Below are positions 17,485-26,017 of a DNA stretch of 64,000 nucleotides, one piece after another. The translations under genes were made by a program, and so were the position numbers. The DNA comes from Pachyseris speciosa (lineage: Eukaryota > Cnidaria > Anthozoa > Scleractinia > Pachyseridae). How positions within the stretch are numbered: the first letter of the stretch is position 1; every line of letters starts with the position of its first letter. The stretch is from assembly GCA_016490735.1 (NCBI GenBank), contig JAEMWC010000122.1:1252001-1316000 (forward strand), given 5' to 3'. The notes under the pieces were generated by a model. That model was not told where the DNA came from and did no database searches. It was given only the letters and a program-made list of their open reading frames with translations.

Positions 17485-18749
17485 TTAGTATTGCACAGAT
17501 TCCAATTGCCGATCCAGTACGTTGAACTGCGAGTCGCTGATTGTGAAAACATGGCAATTGACGTTTCCAGACCCGCTGGCGGTCCGCTCGATCTCAAGCT
17601 GTACCCCATCCTTTGTGTTGACAAGTCTAACCCCGCTTCCGTGCATTTCATTGGCTGCCATTGACCGCAAGTCAATTAGAAGCCAGAATCGGTCGCCTGT
17701 GTAAAACTTTGTCAAATTAATGTGCTGTGTTTTATTCTCCTTTTTCATGAAAAAGCGGTTGGCTTCCTCCCAAATGTCCTTTCCATCGAGGCCGTTGTTG
17801 TACAGCCGGTTGGGCGCGCCGTTAACCGTGACGTTTACCTTTTTTATGTCGGGATTAAAAAACGTTTCCGAGTCCCTGGCGCCCGCGTTATAAGGTTCGA
17901 TGAAAAGCAGAGGAATCCCTTTCAAAGACCTTCTTTGTGGGTTGACGCGGAGATTTATACGTGTTGTAGAACCCTTTGCAAATGAAACAACCTCTTCACG
18001 GTGCACATGGTCATAAAGGAACTCAGCCCCCGAGGTATAAGCTTCCACAGCTTTTTTGGCCAAATATTCACTTCGAATCATTTCGTACTCGATCTGGATG
18101 TTTGTCAGCTTGTATTTAAGTTTGTGGTGTCTGAGCCTTTCACGACATTATCACCATTTGCGAGGGTAAGTTCGAACAGAAGGTTGTTGTAAAGAGCTTG
18201 GGGGTAAAAGATTCCGTGATCGGCCAGTATTTGGTGGTCGAGACGGATACGGTACTTGTTTTTGTAAATGCCCTCTAGTTTGTTTTCAGCATCGACACCT
18301 GAGGTTTTCTTGTCGCCGGCACCTGATCGAATCTTGTTGAGGTCATCGTTCTGGATACCCTCGAGCACCATATTATCCCTCTCCTCCTGAGAAAGGAAAA
18401 GGTCCTCCCAGATTTTGTAAACGCCGTAGCCGACCGTGTCCTGCAGAATTGTGCCCCCGTACTTCACTACCAGCTTGTCAACAAGCGCCCGCGAGACGTT
18501 TTGCACTAGATGGTTGTTGGCGTGGCCGCCTGTTAAATCAACGTTGAACAGCAGGGAAAGCGTGCCGGGGACAAGTACCTCGTTTTCATTGAGTTTGGGA
18601 ACAGAAAAATAAAGAGTCTCGCCGGGGTTGGCTTCACTTTTGTCAAATGTTATTCGGTTAATCTTGCGCTCGGCTTTCATGGCGCCTTGAATTTTTTCTT
18701 TGTGCGTTGGAAGAAGGCTAACCGCAGGAATAGGTTCAACAGCGGTCAT
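17485..18749 (-). pseudogene. Probable major capsid protein of the Polinton-like element, one frameshift
   Basis: Two abutting - strand frames, 18,749-18,105 and 18,105-17,485 (the second in another frame), make one protein of about 420 residues. A one-base deletion in a T/A run near 18,115 separates them, and coding quality is high on both sides. The first part has ITFDKSEANPGETLYFSVP, NENEVLVPGTLSLLF and LDHQILADHGIFYPQ. The second has RRSLKGIPLLFIEP, TKFYTGDRFWLLIDLRSM and CHVFTISDSQFNVLD. Beta-rich spacing in two similar halves, the length and the place beside the packaging ATPase suggest a double jelly-roll capsid protein. This is inference from pattern and context; Polinton capsid proteins are usually longer. 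A PATATG-like start context (GATTATATG) is present. Confidence 0.55.
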
Positions 18750-18806
18750 AATATAATCTGGTGATTATAATTCAATTGGAAAATTAAAAAATATATATAT
18801 TACGCA
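18750..18806. promoter_or_regulatory. Compact bidirectional promoter between capsid and coiled-coil genes
   Basis: Only 57 bp separate the ATG of the - strand capsid gene (18749) and the ATG of the + strand gene (18807). The spacer is almost all A/T, with TATAATC toward the capsid gene and ATATATATAT toward the other. It must hold the promoters for both. Confidence 0.6.
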
Positions 18807-19979
18807 ATGGCAGAAGGGGGTGTACCTGACAACGATTATCTTGATCCTTTGTTGGATGAGGTAGCTAATGATGATGATAATGAGGATAACACGACTCGGC
18901 CTTTCTACCAACCGGGATACACATCAACACCATATCATGGTGGCGAAGAAACTCCGTTGCTGACTCATTTACAAGAAATGAGTGTGCTGCCGGACACTTC
19001 TTATGCTGAGACCTCTTTTGGCGGCGTTCCTTCACTTGAGGGTTTTAGTCATCAAAATGACAAACCCGCTATGCTTGCAAGAGCAAAGGATTTCATAAAA
19101 AAGAAGTTCCCCCGGGTGGATTTTGCAAAATTGGGTCCTATTGGTTTCAGCAAAAAATCCGGGGATGAAACAACAATTGTATCATTTGGTTCAAAGGGCG
19201 GTGAAACCGAAATTCTTAGAAAGGATGGCGGAGGCCTTCTCAAAAAAATTACAGACAAGTTTAAAACAAGCCTTGGGTCTGAAGCTGAATCTCTGATTGC
19301 TAACGATAATGAAGAAATAAGAGAAACCCGGCAGAGCCTGAGAGAGGCAGAAAAACAACTTAAAGAAGCTGAGCGGTTAAATTTACAAAACGAAAAAGCT
19401 GTACAAGAAGCAAAAGATCTGAGAATAAGACTTGAACAAACTCAAGCCAAGATTGATCAATATGGGGAATCGAACCTCGAATCTGAATTGCGCGGGCTGC
19501 AGCTGCGGGCCAAAAACTATCGAGAAGATTTTGAAAACGCGAAAACGGAGGTGACTGCTTTGGAAAAACAGGCGAAGCAGAAGGCCAAGCAAATAGCACA
19601 AGAAAAGGCTACTATTGGCCGAATAAGGGCAAGCCTTGAAGATAAAGAAAGAAAAAGAGACGCTCTAGAACGGGGTCTCAATGACACAAAAACCCTTGAT
19701 GATCTGAAAGAACAAGAAGCTGAGATTAAACGCCAAAATGAACTGGATCAGGAAATAATCGACGATTCGGGCTCCTCCCCCTCTGACAAACAAGCCGCGG
19801 AAGACAGGGTGGCCGAAAGAAAAACGGCTTCGCTTCTGCCCGGCCTGATCGGCTCGATTGTTTCTTTCCTTTTTAAAACCGCTGGGCAGGCCATCAGTTT
19901 TCTTGCTGAGCATACTTGGCTTTTGATTCTGGCTGTGGTTGCTTTTCTGGTAGAAAACTATGTTAAGAAGAATCGCTAG
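18807..19979 (+). CDS. Long coiled-coil protein with C-terminal membrane anchor
   Basis: The frame gives 390 residues from an ATG at 18807. The N-terminus is acidic and low complexity (DYLDPLLDEVANDDDNEDN). A more globular part of about 80-150 residues (KKFPRVDFAKLGPIGFSKKS) precedes a long charged heptad-like coiled coil (about 165-330: SLREAEKQLKEAERL, KQAKQKAKQIAQEKATIGRI). The end is strongly hydrophobic (FLAEHTWLLILAVVAFLVENY) with a basic tail KKNR, a tail-anchored layout. It is intact and the longest unbroken gene of the element. Polintons commonly carry coiled-coil proteins of unknown role. An attachment or virion surface function is conceivable but unproved. It converges on the - strand gene ending at 19,996. 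Confidence 0.6.
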   Translation: MAEGGVPDNDYLDPLLDEVANDDDNEDNTTRPFYQPGYTSTPYHGGEETPLLTHLQEMSVLPDTSYAETSFGGVPSLEGFSHQNDKPAMLARAKDFIKKKFPRVDFAKLGPIGFSKKSGDETTIVSFGSKGGETEILRKDGGGLLKKITDKFKTSLGSEAESLIANDNEEIRETRQSLREAEKQLKEAERLNLQNEKAVQEAKDLRIRLEQTQAKIDQYGESNLESELRGLQLRAKNYREDFENAKTEVTALEKQAKQKAKQIAQEKATIGRIRASLEDKERKRDALERGLNDTKTLDDLKEQEAEIKRQNELDQEIIDDSGSSPSDKQAAEDRVAERKTASLLPGLIGSIVSFLFKTAGQAISFLAEHTWLLILAVVAFLVENYVKKNR

Positions 19980-19995
19980 TTTTGCGGCGTCTCAT

Positions 19996-20338
19996 TCAAA
20001 AGATAACCACCCCCGCAAGAACAAGGGCTCCTACCACGACAACTATTTTATTCACGTTATGGGTCTGCGGGTGGAGTTTGTTCTTCCTCTGAAGGCTGTG
20101 TTGTTTGTTGCAAATTTAAGCTTGGTGGTGGCGTTGTTTTTGGAGGATTTTGAGCTTTCATTGCTGCTTTGTGAATTGGGTTTGATGGATGACTGTTTGG
20201 CGGGTTGACCTTTGAAGGCCCGCCTTGCATCAGGTGAAGGGCAGCTTTTTTGGTGCCCTGATTTACATCGTTGTTTACGCCTAGTTTCATCCCTGGCGTG
20301 GCCTGCTTAAGCTTGTTGTTGTAACCAATAACGCTTCC
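19996..20338 (-). pseudogene. In-frame extension of the 442-residue gene: proline-rich part and membrane helix
   Basis: Beyond the TAA at 20339-20341 the same - strand frame stays open for about 95 codons (YNNKLKQATPGMKLGVNND, then PPNSHPSNPIHKAAMK and PPKTTPPPSLN) and stops at 20,057. One frame over, the next 55 bp encode a hydrophobic helix (NKIVVVVGALVLAGVVIF) ending at 19,996. There is no ATG at the immediate start. An internal ATG exists at 20290. I infer either a separate small tail-anchored protein or, more likely, the former C-terminus of the upstream gene, cut off by a stop and a frameshift. Confidence 0.45.
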
Positions 20339-21667
20339 TTAGTTCAAAACCATCCTTGATGGCATCAGCCAGCACCCCGGAGCGACTGCCAGACTCAAAC
20401 GAACCTTTGCTTCGTCCACAGCAAGTTGGTATCGCTGTACGCTCTTCGAAATGTCAGGTGTGTGGATTGCGTCCTCCATGAGAATAAGGAATTCTCTTTG
20501 AGCCTCCTTGGCTCTGCCGCCGTTTCCAAGAATGCTGCTTCCTACATTTACCTGGGCGCCTAGAATGTAGTAAACAAACGCTTCTATTGACTGGTTCAGG
20601 CGGGCCATGCCGGCCTGAGTTAGCCCGTGCGCGACATCCGGCACAAAGTACTCAAACTGTTTGTCTGCGCCCTGGTCGTTTCTGATGAAATGAAGAACGT
20701 TGCCGCCGTCTTCTCCCGTGTTGGCTCCACTTTCATTTGAAAACCTTTGATTCGATGGGTTTGAAAGAGGTGTGGGGTACTGCCAGAGCTTTTGCGCAAA
20801 GTCTCCGTTGTCGTACTGAATGAATACGTATCCGAGGCCGTGGTTTTGTCCGTGTGTGAAACGAAAGTCTGAGCTTGGATTGACACCAAATTCTGCGCAA
20901 ATTCTTCTGAAAGAAGCCTTGTCGTATTTGTTGTCTTTTTGGTTGAAATTGGGGCCGTCGGGCAGAGAGCTTATGCTTTGAATTCCGCCCATCTCAAAAA
21001 GAATTCGCCTTGTTGTGAAATAAACGTGAAAGAGGTAAAAGGAGCGGAGCTGCTCTGCTTCTGGGGCATTCCACAAAACGTCACCCGTCAAAATCTCTCT
21101 TGAGACACCACAGCCCGTTGTTGCACACCAAAACGCAAAGTTCAGTTGTTGAGACCAAAACCCCATGTGTGGGCCGCCAAGCCATTTCCTGGCAACTTTG
21201 GATGTGTTAAATGTTATCTTTGTGTCTTTAAAAATTTTTCTGTATTGCGTTGTGAAAAAGTCTGTGGGTGTTACATAAATTTTTTGCAAACCGTTCAGCT
21301 TTTCGCCGATATGCGATTGAATTTTTTCTGTAAAATCGACCGCTGGGATTGTCTGTGGGGGATCCCCCGAAATGGCGGAAAGCTGTGATGGGAAACCCCT
21401 GCTTGGTTGCATACCCAACGCCTGTTTCATTGCTTGCGGCCAATATTTTTTGTCTGAACCAAAAACGCTTTTCAGATAGTTGGGCCCTGCTTTGTACATA
21501 ATTTCCGCTGTTGCCTTGTGGCCTTCGGTAAACGTGGCGTCCGCGGTAAATTTGCTCTTGTCGGCATTGGGAAATTTCGACAAAAACTCGGGCCAAGCAT
21601 TGTCTTTTGCATTTTTTGAAATTTGGCGGGTCTCTGACGTTTGCATCCACTGCAAAAAATTTGCCAT
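20339..21667 (-). CDS. Large structural-type protein of unknown family
   Basis: The frame gives 442 residues from the ATG at 21667 (MANFLQWMQTSE). A TTG eight codons further upstream is possible but poorer. Recognisable stretches are AWPEFLSKFPNADKSKF, PTDFFTTQYRKIFKD, WLGGPHMGFWSQQLNFAFWC, YFTTRRILFEMGG, RFTHGQNHGLGYVFIQYDNG and FVYYILGAQVNVGSSILGNG. It has no obvious signal peptide or membrane helix and is rich in aromatic residues and glycine, as capsid-associated proteins are. It may be a second structural protein or a host-range protein, but I cannot name it. The frame continues past the TAA at 20,339 into a proline-rich and membrane part, so this gene may be truncated. Confidence 0.6.
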   Translation of the reverse strand: MANFLQWMQTSETRQISKNAKDNAWPEFLSKFPNADKSKFTADATFTEGHKATAEIMYKAGPNYLKSVFGSDKKYWPQAMKQALGMQPSRGFPSQLSAISGDPPQTIPAVDFTEKIQSHIGEKLNGLQKIYVTPTDFFTTQYRKIFKDTKITFNTSKVARKWLGGPHMGFWSQQLNFAFWCATTGCGVSREILTGDVLWNAPEAEQLRSFYLFHVYFTTRRILFEMGGIQSISSLPDGPNFNQKDNKYDKASFRRICAEFGVNPSSDFRFTHGQNHGLGYVFIQYDNGDFAQKLWQYPTPLSNPSNQRFSNESGANTGEDGGNVLHFIRNDQGADKQFEYFVPDVAHGLTQAGMARLNQSIEAFVYYILGAQVNVGSSILGNGGRAKEAQREFLILMEDAIHTPDISKSVQRYQLAVDEAKVRLSLAVAPGCWLMPSRMVLN

Positions 21668-21717
21668 CTTATGAAAGGATGATATTTTCAATTGAATTTT
21701 AATATGCTCTTAAATAA

Positions 21718-22389
21718 ATGGTTGTGATTACAAATTCCACAACTGAAAACCCCTGCACCGTATATTTCGAGGAGCGGGTTCCGAAAGCTGATTATGTCTA
21801 GCTTATTTCCTGCTCGCTTTGCAATTCTTGGCTTAATTTGGAAAAATCAGGGACAATTAGATTGTTGAATTTCCATAATCAAGTCACAGCTGGACAACCG
21901 TTTCCTCCTGGTAATTACACACCAAAAAGTCTGGCAAAAACACTTGATTCGGTTTTTAAAGAACTTGGTACAAAAGTAACCGCTGAGGCATATAGTCCAA
22001 CTGGACTTTTGGTAATAAAAAGTGATGAAAACAAAATTAAGTTTTCCAAAAATTAATAAATTTTCTTGGCGTCTCCGAAGTTATTAATATTGATGCATTA
22101 ATTACAAAAATCAACATGTCCAATGTCTTCTTTATTTACTGTGATTTGGTTGACCAGAACCAAAATTTGTTGAATGGGGCAAGAACAAACCTTCTTGCCA
22201 AGTTTGACATTGTTGGAGAACCTTTCGAAACAATAAACAATAAACAATCGTGCGTCCGAATAGCAAGTCTTTCGCGCCGCTTCAACAAGTGAACATGTGA
22301 ACAGTGTGACGCTTTCAGTCAAAGATGAAAATGGAGAACTGTTTGATTTCCGCGGACAAAGTCTTTACTTTGAGTTGATGTTAATTTAA
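21718..22389 (+). pseudogene. Penton-like minor capsid protein remnant
   Basis: The ATG at 21718 begins MVVITNSTTENPCTVYFEE. A TAG at 21799-21801 interrupts the frame, which then continues (SGTIRLLNFHNQVTAGQPF, PPGNYTPKSLAKTL, AEAYSPTGLLVIKSDENK) to 22,056. One frame over come NMSNVFFIYCDLVDQNQNLL and AKFDIVGEPF, a TGA at 22290-22292, and then VNSVTLSVKDENGELFDFRG to a stop at 22387-22389. Reassembled in mind, this is a beta-rich protein of about 220 residues. The PPGNYT and VKDENGELFDFRG-type ends recall a small jelly-roll minor capsid or penton-like protein of such elements, which is inference from resemblance and context. Three lesions make it dead. Its start is 51 bp from the ATG of the divergent 442-residue gene. 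Confidence 0.5.
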
Positions 22390-22416
22390 AGAAAAAAAAA
22401 ATTGGTTAATTATACC

Positions 22417-23082
22417 ATGCCGAATGAGGATGTGATGCCGTTTACTCCTGAGGCATCTGCTCCACCCAAAAGCGTTGCAGAACAGCAGTATACACCGCTT
22501 TATCCCAGTCTTCCGAATGCCGAAACTTACCGGCTTACTGCAATTAGCCAAATTGAGAAACGGCTATCTGATGAAACGGAACACTACAGAGTTGTTCTGA
22601 AAAAATACAAAAAGGCCCAAAAAGCCTGCAGCTATGCTGTTGCAGGTCTTGAAGTTGCAACAACAGCTTTGTCTTCGGGGGCTGTTGCATCTGCACTGAC
22701 GGGCGTTGGAATTGTGGTCAGTGTTCCCCTCGGTGTTGTGGGGGGTGTTTGTTGTGCTGTTTCCACTGTTTTGTCTGGTGTTAACAGAAAACTTGAAAAT
22801 AAAGTAAACAAACACAGCAAACTTTGTGCTCTGTCCGCTGCAAAATCTGACACAATCAACTCCTTTGTTTCAAAGGCTCTTGATAATAACCGAATCTCGG
22901 ATGACGAGTTTAAAAAGGTCACGCATGAAATGAGGAGTTATTCCCACATGAAAGAGGCCTTGCGTGCAAGATTTGCAAAAAAACAGCCCGATACAATCCC
23001 TCCAGATCTTAAAAAAAAAATAAGAGAAGAGGTTCGCGAGGAATTCAGAAAAAAAGTCGCGGCAAGCGCAGATTTTAACTAG
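22417..23082 (+). CDS. Unknown protein with a central Ala/Gly/Val hydrophobic domain
   Basis: The frame gives 221 residues from the ATG at 22417 (AATTATACCATG context; the nearer TTG at 22402 is less likely). A proline-rich N-terminus (SAPPKSVAEQQYTPLYPSLP) is followed by a helical segment (EKRLSDETEHYRVVLKKYKK) and a long small-residue hydrophobic stretch, about residues 80-120 (VATTALSSGAVASALTGVGI, VVSVPLGVVGG). The C-terminal half is charged and helical, ending EEVREEFRKKVA. The hydrophobic glycine-rich part could insert into membranes. The gene is intact. It follows the penton-like remnant by 27 bp on the same strand and converges with 23,440-24,454. The family was not recognised. Confidence 0.6.
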   Translation: MPNEDVMPFTPEASAPPKSVAEQQYTPLYPSLPNAETYRLTAISQIEKRLSDETEHYRVVLKKYKKAQKACSYAVAGLEVATTALSSGAVASALTGVGIVVSVPLGVVGGVCCAVSTVLSGVNRKLENKVNKHSKLCALSAAKSDTINSFVSKALDNNRISDDEFKKVTHEMRSYSHMKEALRARFAKKQPDTIPPDLKKKIREEVREEFRKKVAASADFN

Positions 23083-23439
23083 AATTTGAGGGAGAAAAGG
23101 TGAGATTCTATATAAGTTTATTGAAAACACCAAATTAAACAAACGTCTAATGTAAATATTATAGGGCAGAATGATTTCTCTGTTCCATGATATTAGCTGT
23201 TTTTTCATTGAGCTTTCAACGCCTGTTTGGCAAAGGGAGGTCAAACAAATCACCTTTGAATTTGTTGAAGCGATGAAAGATGCAGAAAAAAACAAAGATG
23301 GCGAATCTTTGCATATTTGTTTACATTCCTGAAGGCTAACATTCCTTTTGGCTTGAAAAAAGTTAAGCCTTCAGGAATGTGCATTGAAACAAAAGCATTT
23401 TTTAGCTACCAAAAGTTATGATCTAATTCGATGAGTAAT
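23083..23439. other. Intergenic space between convergent genes
   Basis: Noncoding, with a frame on the - strand that is only the shadow of the gene upstream. It contains the hairpin annotated at 23,323-23,380, consistent with the ends of two convergent transcripts. Confidence 0.5.
23323..23380. terminator. Hairpin between convergent genes
   Basis: The arms ACATTCCTGAAGGCTAAC (23323-23340) and GTTAAGCCTTCAGGAATGT (23362-23380) pair over 18 bases with one bulge, around a loop of about 21. It lies between genes facing each other, so it may mark transcript ends. The function is inferred. Confidence 0.5.
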
Positions 23440-24454
23440 TCAAAGGGAAAACCCCCAACAACTTTCGAATGAGATAAAACAAAATTGCAGTGCCCCCAAA
23501 GCTTCATCTATAATATCTTTTTCAATTTCTTTTGGTATTGCGTTAGGAAGACTATTTTTTATCACCGTTATCTCAGCTTTAAGAACTTTGGTGATGTGTT
23601 CTTTTGTCTGATGAACCCACTCCTCTTCAATTGTTTTGTCGATTTCACCTATTTCTTCGATTTCTTGTAATGACCGGGCAAGGAAGGTTTTCCCAACTGC
23701 GGATAAACGCTGGTCGGAACTTTTGGAAGCTTCAATGGCTCTCTGCTGAATTGTAGAACATGTGAGCTCGAATAGATGGTTTTTTATGTCTTCTAACCTT
23801 TTCATTTCCCAGTTTCGGTCATCAAAATCGAGCAAAACCAGCGCCCCAAGTATGCGGGGTATGCGGCCGTCCACACACACAATACTTGAGCCGTTCCAAC
23901 AGTCTACCAGTGCATCAAACACTGCCTGGCGGATTTTGTTGGCATTTTTTCGGAGATGTGTTGCCCGTGACCACACACGAATTAGTACCTCATAATCAGT
24001 TGCTGTGGCCGAATGGCTGTATTCAAGGTTCTTTTAATAATATCAATTGCTTTCTACACTTTGTGCAAAGTATGGGTCTGGCTATTCTATCAGGACCTTG
24101 AGAAAATTGTTGATTATTTATTTCCGACTTAATTTGTTTTATCGTAACCAATTCATTTTCATCCTGCTGGTCATACCGCAGCCGGTTGATTATGGTCCTC
24201 TTCGCCTCATTTTCATGGCGGGTCATTAGGCCAAGGTAGGCTTTCGCAAATTCATTGCGCACCGCGTTTGCATTTTCAGCAGCAATTGCGTTTGCCTCTT
24301 GTTGGTTTCTGGGCCCGCGCTCCTCATCTATATTATTTTCGTCCTCGGGGCGAAAACGCCTTTCTAAAAATCTCCTTATATCCTCCCTAAATAAAATGTA
24401 ACCACAAAATGAAAAAACGGCTGCGCTGTCAATAATTTCAATCAAGCGACTCAT
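23440..24454 (-). pseudogene. Unknown protein of about 330 residues, one frameshift
   Basis: The ATG at 24454, preceded by ATATATATATA, opens MSRLIEIIDSAAVFSFCGY (a hydrophobic start), then an acidic region (RPEDENNIDEERGP), a helical part with NAIAAENANAVRNEFAKAYL, and a CTKC zinc-like pair near 24,060. The frame ends at 24,023. About 30 bp on, another frame continues in good coding sequence (TDYEVLIRVWSRATHLRKN, AVFDALVDCW, RIPRILGALVLLDFDDRN) to 23,440. A short indel near 24,010-24,025 joins them logically. No family was recognised. The second part resembles a soluble helical domain. It is the outermost structural-side gene next to the right-end leader gene. Confidence 0.5.
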
Positions 24455-24497
24455 TATATATATATTTTGTTTAACATAAGAGATGCGAAATGCTGTC

Positions 24498-24701
24498 TCA
24501 CCAAAATTTCAAAAATCCTTCTTCATAGTCTTCGGGGCTAAACCAAGGTGGTTCAATAAAGTGTTTTTTGTCTCCTGTTTTGGGGCATAAGTCACAAAGC
24601 CCATTGTAAGCACAAGGTAAATATTTTGAATACAATAATCTTGTAATTCGGTTTTTGTCTGTCACACACGGGGGCATTAGATATAACTTCATTAACCTCA
24701 T
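24498..24701 (-). CDS. Small cysteine-rich ORF overlapping the leader gene stop
   Basis: The frame gives 67 residues with its first ATG at 24701 overlapping the TGA of the upstream gene (ATGA). It has MPPCVTDKN, YLPCAYNGLCDLCPKTGD and a tail SPEDYEEGFLKFW. Cysteines at PC, PC, LC and LCP could bind zinc together with the CECCF cluster in the upstream frame. It may therefore be the former C-terminus of the 24,698-25,171 gene rather than a gene of its own, the two being separated by an indel. Confidence 0.45.
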   Translation of the reverse strand: MRLMKLYLMPPCVTDKNRITRLLYSKYLPCAYNGLCDLCPKTGDKKHFIEPPWFSPEDYEEGFLKFW

Positions 24702-25171
24702 CCCAACCCATTTCCCCCCGTTCTTCTATTTTTTATTACATTTTTCATGGGTTCACAAAGCAAGAAATTGCTTGTGATCTCTGGTGGAAGAATTAAATTA
24801 TCATCAGCGGAAGAACAAAACTCTCTTGGAATAAAACAGCATTCGCAAAGAGAGTTCATATATGCCAATTCTTCGCGGGCTTCTTCCAGCTCCTTTTCTT
24901 CCCTCCTTTTTTGCTCTTCTTCTGTCTCAGAATCATCATCACCGTAAACCCAATAGTCATTTTCATCATCCGTTGAAACAGCAAATTTTTGTAATTCTTC
25001 AAAAGAAGAGAACCCCTCTTGTTTTGCTAATAGTTCAAGTCTGTCAAGTCTGTCAAGTTCGGCTTGGGCGGGCGGCCCGGGGTTTCCTCCTGCCCGAGGG
25101 TTTACCCCCGCCGGCACGTCATTTCCGTAAAACTCGGCAAGCACGTCATCACCAACACGTGCTGCTGCCAT
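24698..25171 (-). CDS. Right-end leader gene: acidic protein with a cysteine cluster
   Basis: The frame gives 157 residues from an ATG at 25171. The first 36 residues (MAAARVGDDVLAEFYGNDVP and on) are shared with the ORF at 8314 on the opposite strand. Then come LDRLELLAKQEGFSSFEEL, an acidic stretch (DDENDYWVYGDDDSETEEEQ) running into a charged helix, and a cysteine cluster (SLCECCFIPREFC). It ends at the TGA 24698-24700. The acidic helix suggests a regulatory protein. The family was not recognised. The ATG lacks the TATAT motif of the other genes. Confidence 0.55.
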   Translation of the reverse strand: MAAARVGDDVLAEFYGNDVPAGVNPRAGGNPGPPAQAELDRLDRLELLAKQEGFSSFEELQKFAVSTDDENDYWVYGDDDSETEEEQKRREEKELEEAREELAYMNSLCECCFIPREFCSSADDNLILPPEITSNFLLCEPMKNVIKNRRTGGNGLG

Positions 25172-25173
25172 CT
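25060..25173 (-). repeat. Right copy of the 112-bp inverted leader repeat
   Basis: The reverse complement of this block matches 8,312-8,425 with about seven mismatches, several in GGGG/CCCC runs. Outside the block neither side shows further similarity. Confidence 0.85.
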
Positions 25174-25193
25174 TTTGGAATAGAAATTAATTT

Positions 25194-25521
25194 TCAAAGT
25201 GAATTTCGCAAAATTGTTTTGATACTTCCAAATTTGTAAATTCCTTCTTGAATCGCGTCAAAAGGTTCTTCTCTCATAACTTTTGCAGAAAACCCTTCAA
25301 CATCATTTTTATATTCGTTTTCTGGAGAAACGTGCATTCTCCAAACTTCCTTCCATTGCTGAAAATTGTCATTTTCTTGGGATTCCAGGCTTTCTCGCAA
25401 CTCTTTTTCAACTTCCAACAACATGTTCAGAAATACTTCTGCTGTTTTCTGTTCCGAGTTTGGTTTTTGCCTGTAAGTGTAAAATTCACTTCCTTTATAA
25501 GGAATTACTTTTCCATCGCTT
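25194..25521 (-). pseudogene. Fragment resembling the polymerase N-terminal domain, cut by satellite
   Basis: On the - strand the frame starts inside satellite sequence (its apparent ATG at 25544 is satellite DNA) and gives real-looking protein from about 25,521: YKGSEFYTYRQKPNSEQK, VEKELRESLESQEN, WKEVWRMHVSPENEYKND and EPFDAIQEGIYKFGSIK. The last two parts match the start of the polymerase at 8,450-8,620 (VNPENPG, AFDVVKSEIDKLGSIK) in order and spacing. It is about 108 residues with no catalytic part. It lies 23 bp upstream of the leader gene on the same strand. It may be a remnant of a second polymerase copy or a diverged paralogue used as a separate protein. Confidence 0.5.
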
Positions 25522-26017
25522 TTGACTCTGGGTCTTAATCTCACTCTTTCAAAACTTCTAACAGGAAATTGATAGTAGGTGGTGTTTATATCCTGTCATG
25601 AATACTATTTGTGCACAGGGTGTGGAGCTCGTATTATAAAATCCTGCTATCCAAGAATTAGACTCTCGGTCATAATCTCACTCTTTGAAAACTTGTAAGC
25701 TCACGTTAAAAGTAAGGGTTGGCTGTAATGAGTACTACTTGTTCGCTCGGTGTGGAGCGCGTCTCGTCAATTCCTGATTTCCGAGATTTTAACACTCTCT
25801 CATAACCTCCCTCTTTGAAAACTTGTATGAGCATGTTGAAGGTAGGTGGTTTTTACTGGCTATGACGAGTACCACGTGTGCGCACGGTGTGGAGTGCGTT
25901 CCATCCATCACTGATTTTCGAGATTTTTAAACTCTCTCATAACCTCACTCTTTGAAAACTTGTATGAGCATGTTGAAAGTCGAAGGTTTTTACTAGGTGT
26001 CATGAGTACTGCTTGTG

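Noticed and set aside
21691..21691. Upstream TTG start for the 442-residue protein
   Set aside because: The ATG at 21667 gives a good start, and the eight extra codons from TTG add nothing recognisable.
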